Source: Oscillospiraceae bacterium (lineage in GTDB: Bacteria > Bacillota > Clostridia > Oscillospirales > CAG-272). From it: 64,000 nucleotides of DNA. This document shows positions 7,498 through 16,072 of the stretch, piece by piece. Every line of letters starts with the position of its first letter. Position 1 is the first letter of the stretch. The notes beneath the pieces are model-generated. The model saw only the letters and a list, made by a program, of their open reading frames with translations. It was not told where the DNA came from and searched no databases. The stretch spans positions 124,001 through 188,000 of the forward strand of contig SVSE01000002.1 in assembly GCA_015064445.1 (NCBI GenBank), given 5' to 3'. Both the position numbers and the translations under genes were made by a program.

Positions 7498-8467
7498 ATT
7501 TTATATCTTCAATTACCTGCTCTGGTGGATTGTCAAGGCATTCAGGATGCTTAAAGCATGCTCTTATTACCTTAAGTGCTGATGCATAATAGAAGCCATC
7601 GCAAATACGCTCATCAAGATTATAGGTTATCTCGGTAAAGCTATGCTTTGTAACGCTTCCGTCCTCATTTACCAAAAGCTCTCTTCTCTTTGAGCCAAAC
7701 GCAATAAATGCAGGAACTGTACCAAAATCGTACAGGTGGTGCACAATAGGTGGAATTCCAAGAGAGCCCATTGAGGTTATAAAGAGTGATGCGTGGAATG
7801 GGCTAAGCTTTGTTAAGAACTTAGGCAAAAGTCCACAATAATCAAGAAATCTCAAGAATTTGATTGTCCAGCGAAGCAAAAGTCCCGGAATGTAATTGAG
7901 CGCCTTAGCAAGCTTATCAAACTTACTGTTTGGCTTGGCACGATAGCTCTCAATTTTGTCATTCAAAATTTTATAAACCTCGTCAGCTGTAGCTGATGGA
8001 TCAACTATAACCTTTATAACTGTATCTGGGGATTCAAGAGTCATTTCCTTCTTTACAACGAGGGAAATTTCAATCTTTTTTCTTGTATATATCTTCTGAC
8101 CACGAATAAAGCGATTGATTGCAGGTCTTTGAGAAACTGCACGCACATATGCGGCAAGAATTACATGCATCAAGTTAAAGCCAACAAGTCCCTCTGCCTG
8201 CTTTTTCCTGATATACTCATCAATCTTTGGCATACTGATTCTATCAAAAATAAAGTTTTGAGAGGTGTTTCTTGTTTCCATTATATAAGGAACAAGGCGC
8301 GCCATAGGGGCAACTCCCTTTACTCGGCGTATCTTATCCTTTTCATAGAGCTTCTTTTCCTTTTTTAGGCGCTTAAGCTCTTCCTTTTTTTGTTTATCAA
8401 GAGCCTTTTGCTCCTGCTTACTTAAAGGGCGTTGCTCATCGGTCAATTCGTTCTTGTTTTCTATCAT
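7496..8467 (-). CDS. 2-oxoacid dehydrogenase E2-type acyltransferase domain protein (stand-alone)
   Basis: The 323-residue protein has a charged lysine-rich N-terminal segment (about 1-50) followed by a CAT-like acyltransferase catalytic fold. Conserved E2 stretches include FNLMHVILAAYVRAVSQRPAINRF, LFITSMGSLGIPPIVHHLYDFGTVPAFIAFG and NLDERICDGFYYA. There is no lipoyl domain and no E1/E3 gene nearby. The catalytic E2 motif is DHRxxDG; here it is DERICDG near residue 286, so the general-base His is replaced by Glu. A conventional dehydrogenase-complex role is unlikely; an acyltransferase with altered chemistry, or a binding role, are alternatives. ATG 8467 is preceded by AAAAAGGACG. Confidence 0.82.
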   Translation of the reverse strand: MIENKNELTDEQRPLSKQEQKALDKQKKEELKRLKKEKKLYEKDKIRRVKGVAPMARLVPYIMETRNTSQNFIFDRISMPKIDEYIRKKQAEGLVGFNLMHVILAAYVRAVSQRPAINRFIRGQKIYTRKKIEISLVVKKEMTLESPDTVIKVIVDPSATADEVYKILNDKIESYRAKPNSKFDKLAKALNYIPGLLLRWTIKFLRFLDYCGLLPKFLTKLSPFHASLFITSMGSLGIPPIVHHLYDFGTVPAFIAFGSKRRELLVNEDGSVTKHSFTEITYNLDERICDGFYYASALKVIRACFKHPECLDNPPEQVIEDIK

Positions 8468-8591
8468 CTGTAAGTCGTCCTTTTTAGATTAGTCATAAGT
8501 CAGTATTTATTTTACCACAAAAATGCGAAAATTTGAAGTACTTTTTCGAAAAAACTTGATTTTTTCGAATTTGCATTTATTTTCATAAAAG

Positions 8592-8620
8592 TTGATTTTT
8601 CATTTAATATGTGATAAAAT
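8592..8620 (+). promoter_or_regulatory. Sigma-A promoter of the deo operon
   Basis: TTGATT (8592-8597), 17-base spacer, TAAAAT (8615-8620), with a TG just upstream as an extended -10. It lies in the 182-base gap between two divergent transcription units. Confidence 0.8.
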
Positions 8621-8649
8621 ATAAATAAGGACACCAAAGGGGGCTTATT

Positions 8650-9315
8650 ATGGAAATTAGCAAAATTATATCAATGGTTGACCACACGCTTTTAAAGCAG
8701 GACGCAACCTGGGACGAAATAAAGGTTGTTTGTGATGATGCAATTAAATTTGGCACAGCATCCGTTTGTATTCCACCGGCATATGTAAAAGAGGTAAGTG
8801 AATACTGTCAGGACAAGATGAGAGTTTGCACTGTTATCGGCTTCCCTAACGGATATTCAACCGAAAAGGTAAAGTGCTTTGAGATAAAGGACGCAATTGC
8901 AAACGGTGCGCACGAAATCGACACGGTTATCAACATAGGCGACCTCAAAAACGCTCGCTTTGATAAAATCAAGCAGGATTTGATGGCTGAAAGATTCTTT
9001 TGTGGGGACAAAATTTTAAAGGTTATAATCGAGACCTGTCTTTTGACAGAGGACGAGAAAAAGCGTATGTGCGAGATTGTAAGCGAGGTGGGGGCTGATT
9101 TTATTAAAACCTCAACCGGCTTTTCGACAGGTGGCGCTACAAGAGAGGACATTGCTCTCTTTGCAAAGCATATAGCGCCAGAGGTTAAGATAAAGGCAGC
9201 AGGAGGAATCTCCTCATTTGACGATGCGCGCGATTTCATTTCACTCGGTGCATCTCGCCTTGGCACATCAAGGCTTGTAAAAATACTTAAAAACGAAAAC
9301 GGAGGTGGCTACTAA
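8650..9315 (+). CDS. deoC: Deoxyribose-phosphate aldolase
   Basis: DeoC cleaves 2-deoxyribose 5-phosphate to glyceraldehyde 3-phosphate and acetaldehyde, the last step of deoxynucleoside breakdown. The 221-residue class I aldolase shows DHTLLK near the start, GAHEIDTVINIG (Asp91), the Schiff-base lysine in FIKTSTGFSTGG (Lys153) and IKAAGGISS (Lys182). ATG 8650 has AAAGGGGG upstream. The stop overlaps the next start (TAATG), so translation of deoD is probably coupled. It is the first gene of deoC-deoD-deoB-cdd-pdp. Confidence 0.96.
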   Translation: MEISKIISMVDHTLLKQDATWDEIKVVCDDAIKFGTASVCIPPAYVKEVSEYCQDKMRVCTVIGFPNGYSTEKVKCFEIKDAIANGAHEIDTVINIGDLKNARFDKIKQDLMAERFFCGDKILKVIIETCLLTEDEKKRMCEIVSEVGADFIKTSTGFSTGGATREDIALFAKHIAPEVKIKAAGGISSFDDARDFISLGASRLGTSRLVKILKNENGGGY

Positions 9316-10052
9316 TGGCACAATATCCTACTCCTCATATAAACGCAGCTCCAGAGGATTTCGCAAAAACCGTGCTTATGCCCGGGGATCCATTGCGTGC
9401 TAAATTTATAGCAGAAAATTTCCTCGAAAATGCGCGTTTAGTTAACAATGTGCGTGGAATTCAAGGCTACACAGGCACATATAAGGGCGTGCCCGTATCA
9501 GTTATGGCAAGTGGTATGGGAATGCCATCAATCGGCATCTACTCTTACGAGCTTTTTAGCATTTTTGGTGTTGAAAATATTATTCGTGTTGGCTCGGCTG
9601 GTGGTATGCAAGAGGGCATTAAGGTAAGAGATATAGTTCTCGGAATGGGCGCATGCACTGATTCAAATTATGCAAGCAATTTCCGTCTTAATGGCACATT
9701 TGCGCCTATTGCAAGCTATAAGCTTTTGAGTACCTGTGTGCAAAGGGCTGGTGAGCTTGGGCTTACCTACCATGTTGGAAATCTTTTGTCATCAGATGTT
9801 TTTTACGGAGATTTCGAGGGCGTTGCCGAGAATGATTTGCCATCTAAAAAATGGGGTAAAATGGGCGTTATGGCAGTTGAAATGGAGGCTGCGGCGCTTT
9901 ATATGAACGCATCAAGGCTTGGCAAAAATGCGCTTGCAATATGCACAGTATCTGACCATCTCTTAACAGGAGAGGCTACAAGCGCCGAGGAAAGACAAAG
10001 CAGCTTTACTCAAATGATAACGCTTGCGCTTGAAACCGCAATATCACTATGA
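9315..10052 (+). CDS. deoD: Purine-nucleoside phosphorylase, DeoD type
   Basis: This enzyme phosphorolyses purine (deoxy)nucleosides to the free base and (deoxy)ribose 1-phosphate. The 245-residue protein shows the hexameric NP-I signature: VLMPGDPLRAKFIAENFL, SGMGMPSIGIYSYEL, VGSAGG, and AVEMEAAALY. The catalytic Asp lies in CTVSDHLLTGE. The start overlaps deoC and the stop overlaps deoB (ATGA). Length is normal. DeoB then converts the product sugar 1-phosphate to the 5-phosphate. Confidence 0.96.
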   Translation: MAQYPTPHINAAPEDFAKTVLMPGDPLRAKFIAENFLENARLVNNVRGIQGYTGTYKGVPVSVMASGMGMPSIGIYSYELFSIFGVENIIRVGSAGGMQEGIKVRDIVLGMGACTDSNYASNFRLNGTFAPIASYKLLSTCVQRAGELGLTYHVGNLLSSDVFYGDFEGVAENDLPSKKWGKMGVMAVEMEAAALYMNASRLGKNALAICTVSDHLLTGEATSAEERQSSFTQMITLALETAISL

Positions 10053-11212
10053 AAAAAAGAGTATTTTTAATCGTTTTAGATAGCTTTGGAATAGGCGCGC
10101 TTCCCGATGCCGATAAATTCGGAGATTTGGGCACAAATACGCTTGGGAGTATCGCTAAATCGCCATTTTTTGCGTGTGATAACCTGTCAAAATTAGGGCT
10201 TGCCGACATTGACGGTGTCGCGCTTGGCTCATCAAGCAAGGCGATAGGTGCACACGGAAGATGCAAGGAAGCCTCTATGGGCAAGGACACAACGGTTGGG
10301 CACTGGGAAATTACGGGCTTAATATCGGAAAATCCTCTACCAACCTATCCAAACGGATTTCCAAGCGAGGTAATTGCCAAGTTCGAGGCGCTCACAGGTC
10401 GTGGCGTGCTATGTAACAAGCCATATTCAGGCACAGAGGTTATAAAGGATTATGGCGAGGAGCATCTAAGAACAGGTAAGCTTATTGTTTACACCTCAGC
10501 AGACAGCGTTTTTCAGATTGCTGCGCACGAGGAGATTGTTCCTCTTGACGCTCTCTATGAATATTGCAGAATTGCAAGAAAAATGCTCGTTGGAGAGCAC
10601 GGTGTTGGCAGAGTTATTGCAAGACCATTCAAGGGCGAGGCTGGCAATTTTGTAAGGACTCCAAACAGGCATGACTTCTCTCTTGAGCCGAGTGGCAAAA
10701 CAATTCTTGATGAAATTAGCGCATCAGGGCTTGATGTTATTTCTGTTGGAAAGATTTTTGATATTTTCGCAGGGCGCTCAATTAGCAAGAGCTATCCTAC
10801 AAAATCAAACGCAGACGGTATCGAACGCACGCTCGAGATAATGGATAGCGATTTTAACGGACTTTGCTTTGTGAATTTAGTTGATTTCGATATGCTATAC
10901 GGACATAGAAACGACATTGACGGTTATGCCAAGGCAATCGCTTATTTTGATGCTAATTTGCCAAGAATAATGGAAAAGCTACGCGAGAATGATGTGCTTA
11001 TTATAACTGCCGACCACGGCTGTGATCCGGGAGATACAAGCACTGACCATTCAAGAGAATACATTCCGTTTCTTGTTTATGGTAGCGACATCTCCCCGAA
11101 AAATCTTGGAACTCGTAGCACATATGCCGACATTGGTGCGAGTGTATGTGAGCTTTTGGGAGTTAAGCACGAGGGCAAGGGCATTAGCTTTGTTAGCGAG
11201 GTACAAATATGA
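10049..11212 (+). CDS. deoB: Phosphopentomutase
   Basis: DeoB interconverts ribose or deoxyribose 1-phosphate and 5-phosphate. The 387-residue alkaline-phosphatase-superfamily protein begins KKRVFLIVLDSFGIGALPDA, with the metal-binding Asp, and has GKDTTVGHWEITG (phosphorylated Thr), a DMLYGHRND segment and metal ligands in ITADHGCDPGDTSTDHSRE. It is overlapped at both ends by its operon partners deoD and cdd. No oddities were seen. Confidence 0.96.
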   Translation: MKKRVFLIVLDSFGIGALPDADKFGDLGTNTLGSIAKSPFFACDNLSKLGLADIDGVALGSSSKAIGAHGRCKEASMGKDTTVGHWEITGLISENPLPTYPNGFPSEVIAKFEALTGRGVLCNKPYSGTEVIKDYGEEHLRTGKLIVYTSADSVFQIAAHEEIVPLDALYEYCRIARKMLVGEHGVGRVIARPFKGEAGNFVRTPNRHDFSLEPSGKTILDEISASGLDVISVGKIFDIFAGRSISKSYPTKSNADGIERTLEIMDSDFNGLCFVNLVDFDMLYGHRNDIDGYAKAIAYFDANLPRIMEKLRENDVLIITADHGCDPGDTSTDHSREYIPFLVYGSDISPKNLGTRSTYADIGASVCELLGVKHEGKGISFVSEVQI

Positions 11213-11601
11213 AATATGAGGCTTTAATAAATGAGGCGCGTGTTGCACAAAAAAGCTCCTATGCGCCATATTCGTCGTTTAATGTAGGGGCTGCTGTGCT
11301 TACAGGCGACGGACAAATATACAAGGGCTGTAACATTGAAAATTCATCATACGGGGCGACAATTTGTGCCGAGAGAGTCGCAATAGGAAACGCCATATGT
11401 GACGGGAAGCGTGAGCTTTTGGCGATTGCGATTGTCGGTGGCGAGGGCTTTTCGAGTGACAAAATGGCTATTCCCTGTGGATCTTGTCTTCAGGTTATGA
11501 GCGAGCTTTGTGATGATAATTTTGAAATTGTTTTGTGCGAGGGCGAGAAGATTAAGACATTTAAGCTTTCTGAGCTTCTCCCACATAGGTTTAAACTATG
11601 A
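11209..11601 (+). CDS. cdd: Cytidine deaminase
   Basis: Cdd deaminates cytidine and deoxycytidine to uridine and deoxyuridine, feeding the pyrimidine phosphorylase next door. The 130-residue tetrameric type shows SSYAPYSSFNVGAA, the catalytic CAERVA (zinc Cys and Glu) and PCGSCLQVM (two more zinc cysteines). The start overlaps deoB and the stop overlaps pdp in ATGA. Normal length. Confidence 0.96.
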   Translation: MKYEALINEARVAQKSSYAPYSSFNVGAAVLTGDGQIYKGCNIENSSYGATICAERVAIGNAICDGKRELLAIAIVGGEGFSSDKMAIPCGSCLQVMSELCDDNFEIVLCEGEKIKTFKLSELLPHRFKL

Positions 11602-12896
11602 GAATGTACGATATTATTTATAAAAAGCGAATTGGCGAGGCGCTTACAAAACAAGAGATTGATTTTGCGATAGGTGGCTTTGTAGGTGGCGATGTGCCAG
11701 ATTATCAAATGTCAGCCCTTGCTATGGCTATTTGCTTTAAGGGCATGACATACGAGGAAACGCTTTATTTAACCGACGCAATGATGCGCTCGGGCGATGT
11801 TGTGAATTTAGACAGATTCAACGGACTCTGTGTCGATAAACACAGTACAGGTGGCGTTGGAGATAAGACAACTCTTATCGTTGCGCCTATTGTTGCCTGC
11901 CTTGGCGCAAGGGTTGCAAAAATGTCTGGGCGAGGGCTTGGACACACAGGCGGAACTGTTGACAAGCTTGAGTCCCTTACAGGCTATCGCACCTCTCTTT
12001 CAAGTAATGAATTTCTTTCTCAGGTTGAAAAAATCGGTATTGCAGTAACAGGTCAAAGTGGCAATTTAGTGCCTGCTGACAAGAAGCTCTATGCTCTTAG
12101 AGATGTAACTGCAACCGTCGACTCTATTCCCCTTATAGCTTCGAGTATTATGTCAAAGAAGCTTGCCTCAGGGGCGCATTCGATTGTGCTTGATGTCAAG
12201 TGTGGAAGTGGCGCGTTTATGAAAAACGAGGACGATGCCACCGAGCTTGCCTCTGCTATGGTTGAGCTTGGTCGTGGCTTTGGGCGAAATGTGCGTGCGC
12301 TTATTACTGATATGAGCGTTCCTCTTGGCGCATTTGTTGGAAATTCGCTTGAGGTGTATGAGGCGATTCAGGTTTTGAGTGGCAAGGGCGAGAGTGCGCT
12401 TACCGAGCTCTGTGTTGCTCTTTCCTCAAATATGATTTCAATGGCGCTTGACATTGATATAGATGAGGCGACACGACAGGTTAACGAGGCGATTTCAAGT
12501 GGCTTGGCACTATCAAAATTCAAGGAATGGATTGACGCACAGGGTGGCGACACATCGAAAATAGACGATCCTGTGTTGCTTTTAGGTGCAAAGCACAAGC
12601 TTGAATACAAGGCGACAGGCGATGGTTACATTTCCGAAATAGATGCCGAGGGAGTTGGCGTTGCATCAATGCTTCTCGGTGCTGGCAGAGCCAAAAAGGA
12701 CGACGAAATTGATTTTCTTGCAGGAATTGAGCTTCGCGCTCGTTATGGCGATTATGTAAAAAAGGGCGACACGCTCGCCATTCTCTACGCATCTGATTCT
12801 GCCCTGTTTGATAGTGCGTGTGCAAGGCTTGATTTTGCATTTAAGCTAAGCAATAAGCTGCCAAAGCAAAAATCACTTATAAAGAAAATTATATGA
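11598..12896 (+). CDS. pdp: Pyrimidine-nucleoside phosphorylase
   Basis: Pdp phosphorolyses uridine and thymidine to base and sugar 1-phosphate. The 432-residue product opens MRMYDIIYKKR and has the family phosphate-binding KHSTGGVGDKTTL, KMSGRGLGHTGGTVDKLES and SSIMSKKLASG. It is the last gene of the nucleoside operon, and a hairpin terminator begins right after the stop. Thymidine phosphorylase (deoA) is a close relative; the uridine-accepting Pdp assignment rests on Firmicutes convention rather than on a residue I can prove. Confidence 0.93.
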   Translation: MRMYDIIYKKRIGEALTKQEIDFAIGGFVGGDVPDYQMSALAMAICFKGMTYEETLYLTDAMMRSGDVVNLDRFNGLCVDKHSTGGVGDKTTLIVAPIVACLGARVAKMSGRGLGHTGGTVDKLESLTGYRTSLSSNEFLSQVEKIGIAVTGQSGNLVPADKKLYALRDVTATVDSIPLIASSIMSKKLASGAHSIVLDVKCGSGAFMKNEDDATELASAMVELGRGFGRNVRALITDMSVPLGAFVGNSLEVYEAIQVLSGKGESALTELCVALSSNMISMALDIDIDEATRQVNEAISSGLALSKFKEWIDAQGGDTSKIDDPVLLLGAKHKLEYKATGDGYISEIDAEGVGVASMLLGAGRAKKDDEIDFLAGIELRARYGDYVKKGDTLAILYASDSALFDSACARLDFAFKLSNKLPKQKSLIKKII

Positions 12897-12924
12897 GAAA
12901 AGCACCTTAAAGGGTGCTTTTCAT
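12897..12924 (+). terminator. Intrinsic terminator after pdp
   Basis: AAAAGCACC-ttaaa-GGTGCTTTT stem-loop immediately after the pdp stop codon. Confidence 0.85.
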
Positions 12925-12947
12925 ATTATATAGGTAGAGGTGATTTT

Positions 12948-13283
12948 ATGGATACTGCTTCTATGCTCGAGGAATACAGGCGCGAAAATCCAAGACGAAA
13001 AATAATTTTCTTAAACGCAAAAAATGACAGATATTTTGAAGAATACGCACGCTTCAATTTGGATATTTTAAGTGAGGGATTAGCAAGAGGTGGTGTTTGT
13101 TTTTCCGTTGTCGATGACGGGGTTTTTATATCTGGCGAGGATGCGCAAAGAAGGCTTCTTTTTGAATGTGGAATTCTTTGCGCCTCGCACGACGGGGGCG
13201 CAATTTTAAAGCCATATGCGAATGCGTGCGATATAATGAGTGCTATTTGCAGAATTAGCGAAATTTTCGGCAATCGCTATTGA
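12948..13283 (+). CDS. Hypothetical protein, 111 aa
   Basis: I do not recognise this protein. It is soluble-looking, alpha/beta in character, starts MDTASMLEEYRRENPRRKIIFLNAKNDRYFEEYARFN, and has no signal peptide, membrane segment or obvious metal motif. The two cysteines in ECGILCASHDGG and a glycine-rich end are the only notable points. AGAGGTGA precedes ATG 12948. It sits between the pdp terminator and the promoter of the PHP gene, so it may be monocistronic or rely on readthrough. The coding frame is open without competing long ORFs of better quality (the antisense ORF is a shadow). Confidence 0.65.
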   Translation: MDTASMLEEYRRENPRRKIIFLNAKNDRYFEEYARFNLDILSEGLARGGVCFSVVDDGVFISGEDAQRRLLFECGILCASHDGGAILKPYANACDIMSAICRISEIFGNRY

Positions 13284-13308
13284 CTTTCTACGCTTTTAAG
13301 TATAAAAT
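13280..13308 (+). promoter_or_regulatory. Sigma-A promoter of the PHP gene
   Basis: TTGACT (13280-13285), 17-base spacer, TAAAAT (13303-13308). It overlaps the stop codon of the upstream gene and lies 32 bases ahead of the next ATG. Confidence 0.8.
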
Positions 13309-13340
13309 ATACTTATATCAATTTTTTAGGTGGTAACGAG

Positions 13341-14009
13341 ATGTTTAAAACAGAGCTTCACTGTCATTCAAGTGATATTAGCGCTTGCGCAAGAGTTGAC
13401 GCTGATATTATCATAGAAAAATTCACGAGCGCAGGCTACTCTACTCTTGTTTTGGCAAACCATTTCAGCTCCGGAACATATGCTCATAACAAATGCGAGA
13501 GCTGGGACGAATGGGTTGACAAATACATCGGTGCATATGAGCTATTAAAGGAAAAGGCTAAGGGCAAGCTTAACATTTTGCTCGGCATGGAGCTTCGCAC
13601 AAACGAAAACAACAATGACTATCTTGTTTTCGGTGTTACCGAGAAGTTTTTAAGAGAAAACGAGAGCATATTTAAAATGAACATTTGGGATGTGCACAAG
13701 CTTACCTCAGCAAATGGTATGCTTTTAGTCCAAGCGCATCCGTTCCGTGATGGAATGTGCGTTAATCATCCACACGCCCTTGATGGTGTTGAGGTCTTTA
13801 ACGGACATATGGGTCACGATTCAAGAAACGATATAGCAGAGGCTTGGGCGAACAAGTTCTCTCTTATCAAGACCTCTGGCACGGACTTCCACTACGCAGA
13901 TGTGCCTGCAAATGCAGGAATTTTGACTGAGTGCGAGATTACAAGCATGGACGCACTTGTTGAAGTTTTAAAGAGTGGTAGCTACGAGCTCATTAAGGAA
14001 GTATATTAA
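13341..14009 (+). CDS. PHP domain metal-dependent phosphoesterase
   Basis: The 222-residue PHP-fold protein has the expected metal-binding motifs in order: ELHCHSSDIS at residues 4-13, NHF near 35, the Glu of LGMELRTNE, QAHPFRDG near 134, and GTDFHYAD near 183. PHP proteins of this size hydrolyse phosphoesters (for example histidinol phosphate or 3',5'-nucleotides), but the substrate cannot be told from sequence. It has its own promoter and terminator, and AGGTGG lies ahead of ATG 13341. No genes of histidine synthesis lie nearby, so HisK is not assigned. Confidence 0.85.
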   Translation: MFKTELHCHSSDISACARVDADIIIEKFTSAGYSTLVLANHFSSGTYAHNKCESWDEWVDKYIGAYELLKEKAKGKLNILLGMELRTNENNNDYLVFGVTEKFLRENESIFKMNIWDVHKLTSANGMLLVQAHPFRDGMCVNHPHALDGVEVFNGHMGHDSRNDIAEAWANKFSLIKTSGTDFHYADVPANAGILTECEITSMDALVEVLKSGSYELIKEVY

Positions 14010-14012
14010 GTG

Positions 14013-14047
14013 AAAAGAGATTTTCCAAGTGGAAAATCTCTTTTTTG
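14013..14047 (+). terminator. Strong intrinsic terminator after PHP gene
   Basis: A perfect 14-bp stem AAAAGAGATTTTCC / GGAAAATCTCTTTT with loop AAGT, followed by T-rich sequence. Confidence 0.92.
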
Positions 14048-14125
14048 TCACTTTTTAATCTTAAATATTTTCCTTAACAAAGGAGTTAATATTTTCGGCG
14101 ATTTAATAATTACTATTTTCATAAA

Positions 14126-14177
14126 TAAAACTCCCATTTGGCATTGCTACAATACCATAGTATGGGAGTTTTTCTTT
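14126..14177 (-). terminator. Terminator of the yicC-rsgA operon
   Basis: An outer stem AAAACTCCCAT / ATGGGAGTTTT encloses an inner stem GGCATTG / CAATACC. On the minus strand it begins 5 bases after the rsgA stop. Confidence 0.8.
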
Positions 14178-14181
14178 TTTG

Positions 14182-15114
14182 TTACTTTTTCCATTTTGGC
14201 TTGGATTTAAGTATTGTATAAAGTGACACATAGCTGTCGTGGCGTGATTTTGGTATCTCTCCACTTTGAACTCTCGCTATTATATCACAGCCCTCCTCTT
14301 TAGTGTGGGAGCACTTAGTATATCGACACATTCCCTCGGATTTTCTGAATTCTCTAAAGGTATCAAAGAGGTCCTCGAGGTCGAAAAAGTCAAAGCGCTC
14401 AAAGTCAAGCAGAGTAAAGCCAGGGGTGTCGGCAAGGTAGCCCGTGTGTCCCTGTCCCAAAAGCGAGGCGAGTGGGAAAAGCTCCGTCTTTCTCGTTGTA
14501 TTCTTTCCTCTTTCAAGCCTTTGAGATAGCTCTCCCGTTTCAAGGGAAAGCTTTGGGAAAAGCTTATTTATAAATGTGCTTTTACCAGCGCCTGACGCAC
14601 CTGAAAAGGCGAAAATCGTGTTCTCATCTCTTGATGCGATATAGGAAAGGAGCTCATCCCTGCCCTCTCCGTTTTCACTCGATGTGACAAAGGTGGTAAA
14701 GCCACTTTTTCTGTAAATCTCGGCTGTGTCTTGGGCGAAATCCATATCAAGGTCTGCCTTGGTGATTACGATAACGCACTCAATGCCCTTTGACTCGGCT
14801 ATGCAAATGAGCTTATCTATCGTTTCGAGCACGGGCGAGGGCTTCACGCACGAGATAACCACGAACAAAACATCGAGGTTGGCAAGAGGTGGGCGAATTA
14901 GCGAATTTTTGCGAGGCTCTATTTTACTAATATAGGGCTCTCCATTTTCGTTTATTGCGACCTGCACTCTATCGCCTGCCAAAAGCGTTATATTTTCATG
15001 CTTAAATGCGCCCTTTGCACGAGTTTCTATGTAATTTTTTCCGTTGTATTCCTCGTCAAGCATAACGGTAAAAATACCGCCTACGCTTCTCGTTACTGTT
15101 CCAACAAGAATCAT
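14182..15114 (-). CDS. rsgA: Ribosome small subunit-dependent GTPase RsgA
   Basis: RsgA (CpgA/YjeQ) is a late 30S assembly GTPase. The 310-residue protein has an N-terminal OB fold (about 1-65) and a circularly permuted GTPase: ITKADL (G4) near 118, then SGASGAGKSTFINKL (G1) near 170, then DTPGF (G3) near 226. A C-terminal zinc knuckle follows: CRYTKCSHTKEEGC. It is the last gene of the operon and overlaps the kinase gene by 4 bases. In Bacillus the kinase, phosphatase and RsgA genes are likewise adjacent, and RsgA is a known kinase target there. Confidence 0.95.
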   Translation of the reverse strand: MILVGTVTRSVGGIFTVMLDEEYNGKNYIETRAKGAFKHENITLLAGDRVQVAINENGEPYISKIEPRKNSLIRPPLANLDVLFVVISCVKPSPVLETIDKLICIAESKGIECVIVITKADLDMDFAQDTAEIYRKSGFTTFVTSSENGEGRDELLSYIASRDENTIFAFSGASGAGKSTFINKLFPKLSLETGELSQRLERGKNTTRKTELFPLASLLGQGHTGYLADTPGFTLLDFERFDFFDLEDLFDTFREFRKSEGMCRYTKCSHTKEEGCDIIARVQSGEIPKSRHDSYVSLYTILKSKPKWKK

Positions 15115-16061
15115 TTCTTTCTTTTTACTCCAAAAATTCTACGAAGGCTTGACATAAAGTTAGAGAATCCACTTCTGCAACGAAGCTTCTCGAATTTTAT
15201 TTTCTTATTCTTTTGAAGCTCCTTTACATACTCGAGCATGCTATCAGCGCTCTGGAATCTTTCAGATGGCTTCTTGCTCATAGCGCAAAGGATAATTTGC
15301 TCAAGTCCCACAGGGATTTCAGGATTGATTTCTCTTGGTGGGATTGGCTCCTCGTTAATTTGCTTAACTGCGATTGAAACAGGACTTTCTCCCTCGAATG
15401 GAAGCTTTCCTGTTGCGAGCTCATAAAGCATTGCGCCGAGTGAATAAATATCACTTCTGCAATCAATTGGCTTCGCACTTGCCTGCTCTGGGCTCATATA
15501 ATAAACCGTTCCGATTGCCTTATCGGTCATTGTAACTGTTTCAGCGTTAGGGAGCTTAGCAATACCAAAGTCCATGACCTTGATGCGACCATTTCTCAAA
15601 ACCATTATGTTTTGTGGCTTTATGTCTCTATGAATAATTCCACCATCGTGCGCAGTTTTGAGCGCCTTCAGCGTTTGCACGGTATAGCTGATTATTTCCT
15701 CAAAGGAAAGTGGTCCCTTTTTGGCTTTAAGGTATGCCTTAAGAGTAATGCCTGAAACATACTCCATTACCATATACTTTTTCTCGCCTGCTGTTGAAAA
15801 CTCGTGCATAGCAACAATATTAGGATGCTTTAGCATTGTTTCAACACGGGACTCGTTCTTAAAGCGCTTGAGCATTAGCTTGTCGCACGCAACATCGTCC
15901 TTGAGCATTTTAATAGCTACGGTGTTATCGTTTACATATGTATCGGTAGCCTTATATACGATTGCCATTCCACCGATTCCGATAAGCTTATCAAGACGGT
16001 ATCTTCCGTCCAAGAGCTCTCCCTCGAGCTGTTCATATCTTTCGAAGATTTCCTTTTCCAT
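15111..16061 (-). CDS. Serine/threonine protein kinase, PASTA-less (PknB/PrkC-like)
   Basis: A Hanks-type kinase of 316 residues: G-loop IGIGGMAIVYKA (28-38), ATP lysine Lys51 (VAIKML), catalytic HRDIKPQN (Asp146), DFG at 164-166 and the APE-like MSPEQ. After the kinase domain (about residue 285) there is only a short basic tail. The transmembrane segment and extracellular PASTA repeats of PrkC/PknB are missing, although the locus is the PrkC locus. ATG 16061 has GAGGAGGA upstream; the track start at 16076 is a TTG within that site. It is co-transcribed with its cognate PP2C phosphatase. Activation must be by something other than muropeptide sensing in cis. Confidence 0.92.
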   Translation of the reverse strand: MEKEIFERYEQLEGELLDGRYRLDKLIGIGGMAIVYKATDTYVNDNTVAIKMLKDDVACDKLMLKRFKNESRVETMLKHPNIVAMHEFSTAGEKKYMVMEYVSGITLKAYLKAKKGPLSFEEIISYTVQTLKALKTAHDGGIIHRDIKPQNIMVLRNGRIKVMDFGIAKLPNAETVTMTDKAIGTVYYMSPEQASAKPIDCRSDIYSLGAMLYELATGKLPFEGESPVSIAVKQINEEPIPPREINPEIPVGLEQIILCAMSKKPSERFQSADSMLEYVKELQKNKKIKFEKLRCRSGFSNFMSSLRRIFGVKRKK

Positions 16062-16072
16062 AAAAGTCCTCC

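Noticed and set aside
9006-9266. Antisense ORF over deoC
   Set aside because: It is a shadow of an intact aldolase gene with all active-site residues on the plus strand.
14266-14543. Overlapping 87-aa ORFs in rsgA
   Set aside because: Both lie within the coding region of a well-supported GTPase and lack initiation signals.
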